A stretch of DNA of 64,000 nucleotides from Nocardioides xinjiangensis (GCF_017916455.1 NZ_JAFMSY010000001.1:913977-977976); one strand, 5' to 3'. Shown: positions 9,692-18,648, numbered from the stretch's first letter. Numbers and translations: made by a program. The notes: generated by a model from the sequence alone, not told the origin.

Positions 9692-9869
9692 TCCGCCGTC
9701 CTGCGCTTTTGCGTCAGGCTTGCTACTGTGGACGTTCTGCCCGTCCGGGTGCGCTGGCTCACGTCCCGAGCCGCGACCACCCCGATCGGACGGACGACGA
9801 ACCACCGACCCGATCCGGGTGCGTTGAGGCACACCCTGATCCAGTACGACGCGAAGCAGGAGCAGTGAC

Positions 9870-10361
9870 ATGACCGACCAGGGCACCGTCTGGCTGACCC
9901 AGGAGGCCTACGACAAGCTGAAGGCCGAGCTCGAGGACCTCAAGGGCCCCAAGCGCCAGGAGATCATCGAGCGCATCTCCGCCGCTCGCGACGAGGGCGA
10001 CCTCAAGGAGAACGGCGGCTACCACGCCGCCAAGGACGAGCAGGGCAAGCAGGAGGCCCGGATCCGCCAGCTCGAGGACATGCTGCGCAAGGCCGAGGTC
10101 GGCGAGACCCCGCCGAACGACGGCGTCGTCGAGCCCGGCATGGTCGTAACGGTCGACTTCGGCGGTGGCGACACCGAGAAGTTCCTGCTCGGCGCCCGCG
10201 AGAACCTCTCCGACGGCGACACCCTCGACGTGTACTCGCCGCAGTCGGCGATGGGCGCCGCGATCAACGGCAAGAGCAGGGGCGACGCCGTCACCTACAC
10301 CGCCCCCAACGGCAAGCAGCTCAGCGTGACGATCGTCGACGCGGAGCCCTACCGCGCCTGA
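9870..10361 (+). CDS. greA: Transcription elongation factor GreA
   Basis: At 163 residues it has the family length. The N-terminal coiled coil carries the typical WLTQEAYDKLKAELEDLKG opening and the RDEGDLKENGGYHAAKDEQ hairpin tip, whose acidic residues stimulate RNA cleavage by backtracked RNA polymerase. The C-terminal FKBP-like domain (DGDTLDVYSPQSAMGAAINGK) is complete. A good Shine-Dalgarno (GCAGGAGCAG) precedes ATG 9870. The 5' region is about 180 bp long and contains two copies of TCCGGGTGCG (9746 and 9814 regions), so an untranslated leader is possible. Confidence 0.96.
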   Translation: MTDQGTVWLTQEAYDKLKAELEDLKGPKRQEIIERISAARDEGDLKENGGYHAAKDEQGKQEARIRQLEDMLRKAEVGETPPNDGVVEPGMVVTVDFGGGDTEKFLLGARENLSDGDTLDVYSPQSAMGAAINGKSRGDAVTYTAPNGKQLSVTIVDAEPYRA

Positions 10362-10389
10362 TCCCCGGTCGTGCGCAGCGGGGTGCGAG

Positions 10390-11595
10390 TCACTGGACCC
10401 GGTAGCCCCGCTCGCGCAGCCGCGCCATCAGGTGCTCGGCGTGCGGCTCGCCGCGGGTCTCGAGCTGGATGCGCACCTCGACCTCGTTGAGGGTCAGGGA
10501 CGGCGAGATCCGCTCGTGGGCGACCTCGAGCACGTTCGCGCCCTCCGCGCCCACCTCCGACAGCAGCGAGGCGAGCCCGCCGGGGAGGTCGGGGATGCAG
10601 ACGCGCAGGTAGAGGTAGCGGCCCGCGGCGGCGAGGCCGTGCCGGATGACCTTGCTGAGCAGGAGCGGGTCGATGTTGCCGCCCGAGAGCACCGCGACGG
10701 CCGGGGTGTCGAAGCCGGTCGGGTTGTCGAGCAGCGCCGCTACGGCCGCCGCGCCCGCGGGCTCCACGACCTGCTTGGCCCGCTCGATCAGCGCCAGCAG
10801 CGCGCGTGAGAGCGACTCCTCGGACACCGTGATGATCTCGTCGACGTGGTCGCGCACCGCGGCGAAGGTGATGTCGCCGGGCCGGCCCACGGCGATGCCG
10901 TCGGCCATCGTGCTCATCGACTCCAGCGGCACCGGCTGGCCCGCGGCGAGCGACCCGGGGTAGGCCGCGGCGCCCTCGGCCTGCACGCCGACCACGCGGA
11001 CGTCGGGGCGCAGCGCCTTGACCGCGATCGCCACCCCGGCCAGGAGCCCGCCGCCGCCGGTCGGCACCAGCACCGTGCGTACGTCGGGTGCCTGCTCGAG
11101 GACCTCGAGCCCGAGCGTGCCCTGCCCGGCGACGATGTCGACGTGGTCGAAGGGGTGGATCAGCACCGCACCGGTCCGCTCGGCGTACTCCTGCGCCGCG
11201 GCCAGCGAGTCCTCGAGGTAGCGGCCGTGGAACACCACGTCCGCGCCGTAGCCCCGGGTGGCCTTCTCCTTCGGGATGGGGGCGCCCTCGGGCATGAACA
11301 CCGTCGAGCGGATGCCGAGGGTGCTGGCCGCGAGCGCCACCCCCTGCGCGTGGTTGCCGGCGGAGGCGGCGACGACGCCGTTCGCGCGCTGGTCGGCGGA
11401 GAGCCGGGCGATGCGGACGTAGGCGCCGCGCGACTTGAACGAGCCGGTGCGCTGGAGGTTCTCGCACTTGAGCGACACCGGACCGCCGACGAGCGCGGAG
11501 AGCCAGCGCGACTCCTCCATCGGCGTGGTGACGGTGACGCCCTCCAACGCTTCGCGCGCCGCCAGGACGTCGGCCAGGCTCACTTCCTCGGTCAT
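10390..11595 (-). CDS. ilvA: Threonine ammonia-lyase (biosynthetic/catabolic type with ACT domain)
   Basis: This 401-residue PLP enzyme converts L-threonine to 2-oxobutanoate for isoleucine synthesis. The PLP lysine is K54 in RTGSFKSRGAY, the phosphate-binding loop is TGGGGLLAG near 180, and a single C-terminal ACT-like domain spans about 325-401 (VCIPDLPGGLASLLSEV). A single short regulatory domain is the form common in actinobacteria and in catabolic TdcB/IlvA-2 enzymes. It is the last gene of a tight operon, overlapping the AI-2E transporter gene by 4 bp, with metB two genes further upstream. MetB can supply 2-oxobutanoate too, so the operon links two routes to the same metabolite. Confidence 0.92.
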   Translation of the reverse strand: MTEEVSLADVLAAREALEGVTVTTPMEESRWLSALVGGPVSLKCENLQRTGSFKSRGAYVRIARLSADQRANGVVAASAGNHAQGVALAASTLGIRSTVFMPEGAPIPKEKATRGYGADVVFHGRYLEDSLAAAQEYAERTGAVLIHPFDHVDIVAGQGTLGLEVLEQAPDVRTVLVPTGGGGLLAGVAIAVKALRPDVRVVGVQAEGAAAYPGSLAAGQPVPLESMSTMADGIAVGRPGDITFAAVRDHVDEIITVSEESLSRALLALIERAKQVVEPAGAAAVAALLDNPTGFDTPAVAVLSGGNIDPLLLSKVIRHGLAAAGRYLYLRVCIPDLPGGLASLLSEVGAEGANVLEVAHERISPSLTLNEVEVRIQLETRGEPHAEHLMARLRERGYRVQ

Positions 11596-13091
11596 GACGG
11601 GTCCTTCTCGTGGTCGGGGCCGGAGTGCCGACGGGGGGTGTCGCGCTCGTCCTCGGGCGCGTCGGGACCGGCGAGCGGGCTGTCGTCCCTGGGGACGACG
11701 TCGGGGGGCACGCCGTCGGTCGCGAGGTCGGCGTCGAGCGCCTCGTCGGGCTCGTCCTCACCGATGGTGGTGTACGACGCCAGGTGCTGGGCGACCGCGT
11801 TGCCGGCCGCGGCGAGGGGCACGGCGATGAGCGCCCCCGCGACGCCCGCGACGAGCACGCCGCAGCCGATCGCCACGATCACGCCGAGCGGGTGGAGCGA
11901 GACGAAGCGCCCCATGAGGAACGGCTGCAGGACGTGACCCTCGATCTGCTGCACCAGGATCACGCCGCCGAACATCAGCAGCGCCGTCCACGGGCCCTGG
12001 TCGACCAGCGCCACGAGGGTCGCGACCGAGCCGGCCACCGTCGCGCCGATCATCGGCACGAAGGCGCCGAGGAAGACCAGCACGCCGATGGCCATCACGA
12101 ACGGCACTCCGAGGAACCAGGCGACGAGCATGATGCCGATCGCGTCGGCCAGCGCGACCAGGACCGTCGCCCGGACGAACTGCGTCAGCGACACCCACGC
12201 GACCTTGCCGGACGCGTCCAGGCGCTCACGCGCGGCGCGCGGCGCGATCCGGACCATCCAGGACCAGATCCGGTCGCCGTCGGAGAGGAAGAAGTAGGTC
12301 GAGAACAGCACGATGAACAGTCCCGCCACCACGTGGCCCAGCGCGGTGCCGACCTCCGTGACGCGGGTGACCATGCCGTCGGAGCCGGTGCTGTCGGTGA
12401 TCGCGCCCTGCACCTCCTCGAGGTACCGGTCGAGCTGTGAGTCGGAGACGCTGAGCGGGCCGGTGCGCAGCCAGGAACGGACCTGCTCGAGACCGGTCAC
12501 CACCGAGCCGGCGAGGTCGCTCGCGCCCTGCGCCACCTGCTGGCCGACGTAGGTGAGCAGCAGCGCGACCGTGCCGATGCCCAGCACCATCACGATCCCG
12601 GTCGCGGGGCCACGGGGCAGACCGGCGCGCCGCAGCGCGGTGACCACCGGCGTCGCGAGCGCCGCGATGAGGAGCGAGACCGCCAGCGGGAGCGTGATCA
12701 CCGCGAAGTAGCGCAGCGTCCAAAGCAGGCCCAGCGACGCGACGACGATGACGATGAGCCGCCACGACCAGGCCGCGGCGAGGTCGAGGCCCCAGGGCAC
12801 CTGGGCGCGGCTGAAGTTCGAGGGCCCCGTGGTGAAGGCCGGCTCCGGGCGCCGCTGCTCGGCGCGCAGCTGGGCCCACTGCTGGAGGATCCGCTCGGTC
12901 AGCCGGTCCTCGTCGTCGCTGCGGCCGAGGGCCAGGAAGAGACGCCGGCGCCGCGACTCCTCGGTCTCCCCCATCTCCCCGGCGTCCCGGGCATCCCTGG
13001 CCTGCTCGGAGTCCCGGTCGACCCGCCCGGGTGTCGCGGGCTCAGCCGGTCCGTGCGCCCGCTCCTCGCTCACGTCGCTCACGTTACCCAC
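11592..13091 (-). CDS. AI-2E family transporter-like membrane protein
   Basis: About 499 residues. A charged cytoplasmic N-terminal tail of roughly 100 residues is followed by about eight membrane helices, with the AI-2E/YdiK-family signature regions YFAVITLPLAVSLLIAALATPVV near 125-150 and FLGAFVPMIGATVAGSVATLVAL in the second half. The Asp/Glu-rich C-terminal tail is cytoplasmic. Family members export AI-2 or act as ion antiporters; the substrate here is unknown. The start is uncertain between GTG 13091, which overlaps the glmL stop by 8 bp, and GTG 13082. The stop overlaps ilvA. Confidence 0.85.
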   Translation of the reverse strand: MGNVSDVSEERAHGPAEPATPGRVDRDSEQARDARDAGEMGETEESRRRRLFLALGRSDDEDRLTERILQQWAQLRAEQRRPEPAFTTGPSNFSRAQVPWGLDLAAAWSWRLIVIVVASLGLLWTLRYFAVITLPLAVSLLIAALATPVVTALRRAGLPRGPATGIVMVLGIGTVALLLTYVGQQVAQGASDLAGSVVTGLEQVRSWLRTGPLSVSDSQLDRYLEEVQGAITDSTGSDGMVTRVTEVGTALGHVVAGLFIVLFSTYFFLSDGDRIWSWMVRIAPRAARERLDASGKVAWVSLTQFVRATVLVALADAIGIMLVAWFLGVPFVMAIGVLVFLGAFVPMIGATVAGSVATLVALVDQGPWTALLMFGGVILVQQIEGHVLQPFLMGRFVSLHPLGVIVAIGCGVLVAGVAGALIAVPLAAAGNAVAQHLASYTTIGEDEPDEALDADLATDGVPPDVVPRDDSPLAGPDAPEDERDTPRRHSGPDHEKDPS

Positions 13092-14478
13092 CGACCGCGC
13101 CGACGAGGCGGCTCACCAGCCGGTGCGCCGCGACGGGGTGCTGCTCGGCCAGCAGCCCGGCGGCGGCGAGCACGTAGTCGCGGTCGACGACGACCTGCGG
13201 GGCCCGCGGCAGCTGCCACCCGCCCTCGAAGGCATCCCCGGTCGCCGGCTCGAGCACGCGGCGTACGGCGTCGCACCCGCCGTGGCGCAGCACGCCGCCG
13301 GAGCCGACGAGCAGGTCGACCTCCCGGAGGTCCTTGCCGCTCCGCTCGACGACGCGGCCCTCGGGGCTGACCACGACCTTGCTCCGCCCGGCGTGGCGCT
13401 CGAGGGCGATCCGCACGGCGGCTGCGGCGATGTGGAGGTCGACGTCGCGCTCGGCGTCGCTGTCGGGCAGGTAGTCGGGGTGCCGGCGGCGGCGTGCCGC
13501 TGCGTCCGCCAGGTCGTCGCGCCCCGCGGCCTCGACGGTCGACACCGCCGACCACCGCATGCCGAGGTCGCCCTCGACGGTGCGGGTCACAGGGGTCGTG
13601 GCGACGACCTCGCGGGCCAGTCCGCTGTCCTCGGGGTCGAGCTCGACGACGCTGTGCACGTCGGTGGTCGCGCCGCCGACGTCGACGACGACCACGTCGC
13701 CGGCGCCCGGGTGCTCGTCGTCGAGACCGCGGGCGAGCAGCTCCACGCCGGTGAGCACCACGTCCGGGGTCGCGCCCTGCACCATGTCGGTGAAGGAGCG
13801 GCCGCGGGCGTCGGTGCGGCTGCTCAGGTGCTTGCCGCCGATGACGTGGCTGAGGAAGATCTCCCGGATCGCCCGCCGGGCGCCGTCGGGCGCGAGGACG
13901 CCGATCCTCGGGACGACGTTGTCGGCGAGCACGTGGGGCGTGCCCGAGGCCGCGAGCAGCTCGGCCACCAGGGGCTGGGAGTCGACGTTGCCGGCGACCA
14001 CGACCGGGCCCGGCCAGGGGACGCGGGAGAGGAAGGCGGCGTCGCCCTCGAGGACCTCGGCGTTGCCGCCGTCGGTGCCTCCGACGAGCAGCACCACGTC
14101 GGGCGCGGCCGCACGGAGCCGGGCGAGCTTGTCGTCGTCGAGGCCGCCCGAGAGCACGAGCACCACCTTGCCGCCGCTGGACAGCGCGACCCGGCGGCCG
14201 GCCTCGGCGGTGACCAGCTCCTCGTTGCCGACGACCGCGACGCGCAGCCCGCCGCCCGCGCTGGAGCAGGCGACCACCTCGGCCTCGAGCGCGCGGGGGT
14301 CCTGCTGGGCCAGCGCGCTCACGCAGGCGTCGTACCCGTCGAGCACGTCGCCCTGCCCGGTCGCGTCGGGGAGGGTGGTCGGCGAGCTGGCCGTCGCGAC
14401 CAGGTCGCCGCTGTCGAGGTCGACCAGCGCCGCCTTGGTGTACGTCGAGCCGAAGTCGACGCAGAGCACGGTGCTCAC
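13084..14478 (-). CDS. glmL: MutL/GlmL family protein (glutamate mutase accessory, ASKHA ATPase fold)
   Basis: The 464-residue protein begins MSTVLCVDFGSTYTKAALVD, the phosphate-1 motif of the actin/Hsp70/sugar-kinase fold. A second nucleotide motif, VVVDVGGATTDVHSV, lies near 255-270, and VGSGGVLRHGG near the C-terminus completes the set. This matches the GlmL/MutL family encoded between the two glutamate mutase subunits in anaerobes and proposed to reactivate B12-dependent mutases. No mutase subunit is visible in this window, so the partner is unknown and the gene is orphaned from its usual operon. The GTG start overlaps the preceding 32-codon ORF, indicating translational coupling. Confidence 0.82.
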   Translation of the reverse strand: MSTVLCVDFGSTYTKAALVDLDSGDLVATASSPTTLPDATGQGDVLDGYDACVSALAQQDPRALEAEVVACSSAGGGLRVAVVGNEELVTAEAGRRVALSSGGKVVLVLSGGLDDDKLARLRAAAPDVVLLVGGTDGGNAEVLEGDAAFLSRVPWPGPVVVAGNVDSQPLVAELLAASGTPHVLADNVVPRIGVLAPDGARRAIREIFLSHVIGGKHLSSRTDARGRSFTDMVQGATPDVVLTGVELLARGLDDEHPGAGDVVVVDVGGATTDVHSVVELDPEDSGLAREVVATTPVTRTVEGDLGMRWSAVSTVEAAGRDDLADAAARRRRHPDYLPDSDAERDVDLHIAAAAVRIALERHAGRSKVVVSPEGRVVERSGKDLREVDLLVGSGGVLRHGGCDAVRRVLEPATGDAFEGGWQLPRAPQVVVDRDYVLAAAGLLAEQHPVAAHRLVSRLVGAVGG

Positions 14479-14573
14479 AGCAGCGCCGAGAGCCCGACGG
14501 CGGTCCGCTCGGAGGCGAGGGTCCGCTCGTCGGCGAGGGACGGGCGCGGGTCGAGGGGGTCGGGCGAGGTCAT
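14475..14573 (-). CDS. 32-residue ORF coupled between metB and glmL
   Basis: ATG 14573 overlaps the metB stop in an ATGA arrangement, and its own TGA (14475-14477) overlaps the GTG start of glmL. The peptide begins MTSPDPLDPRPSLADERTLA and ends GLSALL, with no membrane helix or recognised motif. The double overlap suggests it is translated, either as a real small protein or as a coupling bridge that carries ribosomes from metB to glmL. It could also be a relic of a larger gene. Confidence 0.5.
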   Translation of the reverse strand: MTSPDPLDPRPSLADERTLASERTAVGLSALL

Positions 14574-15730
14574 CCCAGGGCCCGGTCGAGGTCGGCGACG
14601 AGGTCGCCGACGCTCTCGATGCCGACGCTGAGCCGGACCAGGTCGTCGGGGACCTCGAGGTCGGTGCCCGCGACGCTGGCGTGCGTCATCCGGCCGGGGT
14701 GCTCGATCAGGGACTCGATGCCGCCCAGCGACTCGGCGAGGGTGAACACCTCGGCCCGCTCACAGACCGCAAGCGCCTGCTCGACGCCGCCCGCGACCCG
14801 GAAGGAGACCATCCCGCCGAAGCGCTTCATCTGCCGCGCGGCGACCTCGTGGCCGGGGTGGGAGGCGAGGCCGGGGTAGATGACCTCCGTGACCCGCGGG
14901 TCGGCGTCGAGGAAGGCGACCACCTGCTCCGCGTTGTCGCAGTGGCGGTCCATGCGCACGTGGAGGGTCTTGAGGCCCCGGTTGACCAGGAACGCGTCGA
15001 ACGGGCCGGCCACCGCTCCCATCGCGTTCTGGTGGAAGGCGATCTTCTCGGCCAGGTCGAGGTCGCGCACCACGACCGCTCCCCCGACGACGTCGCTGTG
15101 CCCGCCGACGTACTTGGTGGTCGAGTGCACGACGACGTCCGCGCCGAGGGTGAGCGGCTGCTGGAGGTAGGGCGAGGCGAAGGTGTTGTCGACGACGAGC
15201 AGCGCTCCGGCGTCGTGCGCGACCGTGGCGAGCGCCTCGATGTCGCCGATGGTGAGCATGGGGTTGGTCGGCGTCTCGACCCACACCAGCTTGGTGCGCC
15301 CGGGCTGGATCGCCGCGGCCACCGCCTGGGTGTCGGCGACGGAGGCCGCGCTGTGGTCGGTGCCCCAGACCTTCGCGACCTTGTCGAAGAGCCGGTGCGT
15401 GCCGCCGTAGGCGTCGTCGGGGATGACGACGTGCTCGCCGGGACGGGTCAGCGCCCGGATCACGGTGTCCTCGGCCGCCAGACCGGAGGCGAATGCGAAC
15501 CCGCGCTCGCCGTCCTCGACGGACGCGAGCGCGCCCTCGAGCGCCGTACGGGTGGGGTTCGCGGAGCGGCTGTACTCGTAGCCGCCGCGCAGGCCGCCGA
15601 CGCCGTCCTGCTTGTAGGTGCTGCTGGCGTAGATGGGCGGGATGACCGCCCCCGTCGTCGGGTCGGGCTCGTAGCCGGCGTGGATCGCACGCGTCTCGAA
15701 ACCGGACTTGTTGGCGCGTTCCTGGGTCAC
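14570..15730 (-). CDS. metB: Cystathionine gamma-synthase
   Basis: A Cys/Met-metabolism PLP enzyme of 386 residues from GTG 15730 (VTQERANKSGFETRAIHAGY). The PLP lysine is K206 in VHSTTKYVGGHSD, with YEYSRSANPTR near 51-61 and ETPTNPMLTIGDI in the expected places. It joins an activated homoserine to cysteine to give cystathionine for methionine synthesis. Homologues such as MetB of mycobacteria can also show gamma-lyase activity, so MetC/lyase function is an alternative. Starting further upstream adds an Arg-rich stretch unlike the family. It is first in the operon metB-sORF-glmL-AI-2E-ilvA. Confidence 0.88.
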   Translation of the reverse strand: MTQERANKSGFETRAIHAGYEPDPTTGAVIPPIYASSTYKQDGVGGLRGGYEYSRSANPTRTALEGALASVEDGERGFAFASGLAAEDTVIRALTRPGEHVVIPDDAYGGTHRLFDKVAKVWGTDHSAASVADTQAVAAAIQPGRTKLVWVETPTNPMLTIGDIEALATVAHDAGALLVVDNTFASPYLQQPLTLGADVVVHSTTKYVGGHSDVVGGAVVVRDLDLAEKIAFHQNAMGAVAGPFDAFLVNRGLKTLHVRMDRHCDNAEQVVAFLDADPRVTEVIYPGLASHPGHEVAARQMKRFGGMVSFRVAGGVEQALAVCERAEVFTLAESLGGIESLIEHPGRMTHASVAGTDLEVPDDLVRLSVGIESVGDLVADLDRALG

Positions 15731-15773
15731 ACGCCGAGCGTAGACCCCGCGCAGCCGGCGGGGCACAGCGGAA

Positions 15774-15802
15774 CGGCCGCCACCTCGGCGAGGTGGCGGC
15801 CG
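15774..15802 (-). terminator. Hairpin terminator downstream of secreted-protein gene
   Basis: A perfect 13-bp stem (15774-15786 with 15790-15802) and 3-base loop lies 22 bp beyond the end of the gene at 15824-16501 on the minus strand and 44 bp before the metB start. It should insulate metB transcription from the upstream gene. Confidence 0.7.
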
Positions 15803-15823
15803 CTGCCGCGTGCTCGGTCTGCG

Positions 15824-16501
15824 TCAGGACGGGGCGAAGACGGCGGTGAGCGCGCTGTCCGAGACCGTCATGTTGCCGGCGAACTCGTCGCACACGAGGT
15901 TCACGGTGACGAGGTTGCCCTTCGTGACCGGGAAGCCGCGGGTGCCGGAGATGACCTCGCTCTCGCTCACCTGGGCGGCCGGGATGTTGGCGTACTGGAG
16001 GAACTCGAAGTCGACGGCGTTGCCCGTGGTGAGCGAGCAGCGGGCTCCCCCGTCCCCGGCCCCGGACGCCCAGGCGTACGCGCTGGACGAGGCGACGACG
16101 GTGCCGTTGGCGGTCGGCACGAGGCTCACGGAGCGCACCACCTTGTCCGCGGGGTCCAGCGTGACGGCCTGGTCGCCCCCGGCGAAGGCCGCGACCGAGT
16201 TGGCGAACGGCGCGAGCCTCGCGTCGACCTCGGCCTTGGTGTAGGTCTCGGACTTCGTGTAGCCGGAGCCGGCGGTCTCGTAGCTGCCCTTGGGCTGGTA
16301 GCGCGCGTCGCTCTGCTTCTTGGTGTGGAAGGTCTTGGCCGCGAGCGGCTTGAGGTCCTTCTTCCAGATCTTCTTCCAGCTCGTGGCCGCAGCCTGGCTG
16401 ACCTCGGCACCGGCGGGCGTGACGGCCAGAAGGCCTCCCCCGACCAGGACCCCGAGGAGGACAGCGACGACGAGCCGTCGTACCGATCGACGTGGAGACA
16501 T
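15824..16501 (-). CDS. Secreted protein of unknown function
   Basis: This 225-residue protein has a twin-Arg-like basic start (MSPRRSVRRL), a hydrophobic segment at about 10-30 and a cleavage-like AGAE site. Next comes a Lys/Trp region (WKKIWKKDLKPLA) and a pattern SYETAGSGYTKSETYTKAEVDARL. That YTK-x-E-VDA pattern is familiar from short helical or fibre segments of phage tail fibres and adhesins. The rest is a Ser/Ala/Val-rich beta domain with two cysteines. Similar secreted proteins seem common in Nocardioides. I cannot assign a function. ATG 16501 was chosen because it starts the signal peptide. Confidence 0.7.
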   Translation of the reverse strand: MSPRRSVRRLVVAVLLGVLVGGGLLAVTPAGAEVSQAAATSWKKIWKKDLKPLAAKTFHTKKQSDARYQPKGSYETAGSGYTKSETYTKAEVDARLAPFANSVAAFAGGDQAVTLDPADKVVRSVSLVPTANGTVVASSSAYAWASGAGDGGARCSLTTGNAVDFEFLQYANIPAAQVSESEVISGTRGFPVTKGNLVTVNLVCDEFAGNMTVSDSALTAVFAPS

Positions 16502-16638
16502 GACGTTCCTTTCCGAAGGTGGGTGGTGTGTCACGCCACCGTCCTCCGGGCGCGGCCCTACGCACATCGGTGTGACTACGACGGTCCAGACCGCGTAGTC
16601 CTACGTACGTCGCTTGCCCGGCGCGCGACAATGGGGAC

Positions 16639-17289
16639 ATGTTCGGTTTCGGCAAGCCCACGACCCTGCCCAGCCCCGAGGAGGCCCTGCCCGGCCGCGC
16701 GGAGCAGCCGTGGGCCCTCGGGCAGCACCTCGTCCTCGGCACGCCCGTGGTCAGCGACGACGTCCCCGCCGGCCACGAGGTCGCCCTGCTCGGCCTCGGC
16801 TGCTTCTGGGGCGCCGAGGAGATCTACTGGCAGGTGCCCGGCGTGTGGTCGACGTCGGTCGGCTACGCCGGCGGCAGCACGCCCCACCCCACCTACGAGG
16901 AGGTGTGCAGCGGGCGCACCGGCCACACCGAGGCCGTCCGTGTCGTCTTCGACCCCTCCGTGGTGTCCTACGCCGACCTGCTCAAGAAGTTCTTCGAGAT
17001 CCACGACCCGACCCAGGGCATGCGGCAGGGCAACGACGTCGGCACCCAGTACCGCTCGGCGATCTACTGGACCACGCCCGAGCAGGAGCAGACCGCCCGC
17101 GAGCTGACCAAGGTGTACGGCGACGAGCTCGCGCGCCGCGGCCTGGGCGAGATCACGACCGAGATCCGCCCCGCCAGCGAGACGCCGTACTACTACGCCG
17201 AGGACGCGCACCAGCAGTACCTCTACAAGAACCCGTTCGGCTACCGGTGCCACGCGAACACGGGCGTGAGGTTCCCCGAGACGGCCTGA
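16639..17289 (+). CDS. msrA: Peptide-methionine (S)-S-oxide reductase
   Basis: This 216-residue MsrA has the catalytic cysteine C55 in [10 protein letters not shown], followed by GYAGG near 76-80, GHTEAV, and the C-terminal YHCHANTG-like end, which here reads GYRCHANTG. It reduces methionine-S-sulfoxide in oxidised proteins, using thioredoxin or mycoredoxin. The N-terminal extension [19 protein letters not shown] is typical of actinobacterial MsrA. The gene is monocistronic by spacing. Confidence 0.95.
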   Translation: MFGFGKPTTLPSPEEALPGRAEQPWALGQHLVLGTPVVSDDVPAGHEVALLGLGCFWGAEEIYWQVPGVWSTSVGYAGGSTPHPTYEEVCSGRTGHTEAVRVVFDPSVVSYADLLKKFFEIHDPTQGMRQGNDVGTQYRSAIYWTTPEQEQTARELTKVYGDELARRGLGEITTEIRPASETPYYYAEDAHQQYLYKNPFGYRCHANTGVRFPETA

Positions 17290-17410
17290 CGCGCAGGCGC
17301 GGCGGCCCCACATCCCCACTTTGAGTGACGTGGACGGTCCCGGGGGGCGCGGCCCGTTCCCGTGCCTAACGTGGAGGTCCGTCTTCGGGTAACGCGCTGA
17401 TGGAGCTCGT

Positions 17411-18529
17411 TTGAGTCGCGACAGGGAAGCACCACGGACCGGCATCGCCGCGGCAGCAGCAGTCGGTGTCGGTCTTGCCCTGTGCGCCATGGCGGTGAAC
17501 CTGGCCGGTCCTTCGCAAGCCGCGACAGAGAAGCTCCCGAACCTCACGCCGCTGCCGGCCAGGGACATCATCGCGGTCCAGAGCGGTGGCACCCTGGAGA
17601 TGCGCTTCTCGGCCCTCAGCTGGAACAACGGGAGTGGCCGACTCGAAGTCTGGAGTGGCGCCGGGGACAGACAGTCCGGTCGACAGAAGGTGTACCAACG
17701 CATCTACTCCGACACTGGCACCCGGGACGTGCTGGCGGGCTCCTTCGTCTACCACGAGGCGCATCAGCACATCCACTTCGATGACTTCGCGGTGTACACG
17801 CTTCAGCCAGTGAACGCGCCGGGCGCTTCGCAGCGGACGAGCGCGAAGACCACGTTCTGCATCATGGACACCCATCACATCGATGCCCGACTGGCCGACT
17901 CCCCGTCCTCTCCCCGGTACACCACGTGTGAAAGTGACGTCCAGGGGATGTCTGTGGGTTGGGGCGACATGTACGGCAACTATCTCCCCGGTCAGAGCAT
18001 CGACATCACAGGACTACCGGACGGCTCGTACAACCTCAGGATCGAGGTCGATCCGCACAACAGGATCGTCGAGTCCGATGAAGGCGACAACGTCAGCAAC
18101 CGGGTCGTGACGAAGAGCGGCAACAGCATCACAGCCGAACCGACAGCCGACCCGACACCCGACCCGACACCCGACCCGACACCCGACCCGACACCCGTCC
18201 CGACACCCGACCCAACCGTTGCTGGCCCCACCAGCACCACGACGAGCTCGACCGAGCCCTCTGTAGAGGTCCAGTCACCACCCGTCTTCGGCACGCGAAG
18301 GCTGTCCCGCGCCGCGTGGCGGGAGCGCTACCGCGAGGTCGTGCGGTACTCGGGAGCCATGGAGTCCGTGCGGCTGCGCGGGCTGCCTCGCGGGCTGACC
18401 TGGACGGCGCGGCCGGGACGGATCGAGATCCGCGGGAAGCCCCAGCGACGGGGGCGTTTCGACGTGCGGGTGGTGCTGGTGGGCCCCGACGTGTCAGCCC
18501 GCCGGACGTTCCGCCTCACGGTTCGCTGA
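17411..18529 (+). CDS. Secreted lysyl oxidase-family copper protein
   Basis: A 372-residue protein from TTG 17411 with a signal peptide ending near SQAATE. The copper site is H115-xx-H118-x-H120-x-H122 in VYHEAHQHIHFDDF, the same spacing as the H-xx-H-x-H-x-H site of animal lysyl oxidase. GLPDGSYNLRIEVDPHNRIVESDEGDN is the conserved end of the domain. A (Pro-Asp-Pro-Thr)n linker at about 243-265 leads to a basic C-terminal domain that is probably immunoglobulin-like. Animal enzymes oxidise peptidyl lysine; bacterial substrates are mostly unknown. Base composition is lower in G+C than the flanking genes. The TTG is the only start that keeps the signal peptide. Confidence 0.82.
   Translation: MSRDREAPRTGIAAAAAVGVGLALCAMAVNLAGPSQAATEKLPNLTPLPARDIIAVQSGGTLEMRFSALSWNNGSGRLEVWSGAGDRQSGRQKVYQRIYSDTGTRDVLAGSFVYHEAHQHIHFDDFAVYTLQPVNAPGASQRTSAKTTFCIMDTHHIDARLADSPSSPRYTTCESDVQGMSVGWGDMYGNYLPGQSIDITGLPDGSYNLRIEVDPHNRIVESDEGDNVSNRVVTKSGNSITAEPTADPTPDPTPDPTPDPTPVPTPDPTVAGPTSTTTSSTEPSVEVQSPPVFGTRRLSRAAWRERYREVVRYSGAMESVRLRGLPRGLTWTARPGRIEIRGKPQRRGRFDVRVVLVGPDVSARRTFRLTVR
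18138..18213 (+). repeat. Tandem 12-bp repeats encoding Pro-Asp-Pro-Thr linker
   Basis: About six near-identical units of CCGACACCCGAC lie inside the lysyl oxidase homologue and encode PTPDPTPDPTP. They are likely to vary in copy number between strains by slippage, and they separate the catalytic domain from the C-terminal domain. Confidence 0.85.
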
Positions 18530-18637
18530 CTGCGGCTGCACCCTGGCCGGTCAGCGCGGGATCGTCGTGCTCCGATGGGCGGAGAGCGCTCGCTCGTCTT
18601 CAGGGCTGGCAGCGGCAGCCGTCTCGCAGCGTCAATT

Positions 18638-18648
18638 GCGGCGGAATG
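18638..18648 (+). repeat. Dispersed intergenic motif GCGGCGGAATG, copy 1
   Basis: This exact 11-mer lies in the non-coding stretch between the lysyl oxidase homologue and the decayed gene at 18757. The same string recurs at 20645, 27567 and 28624, always on the plus strand and always between genes. No function is known. Confidence 0.5.
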
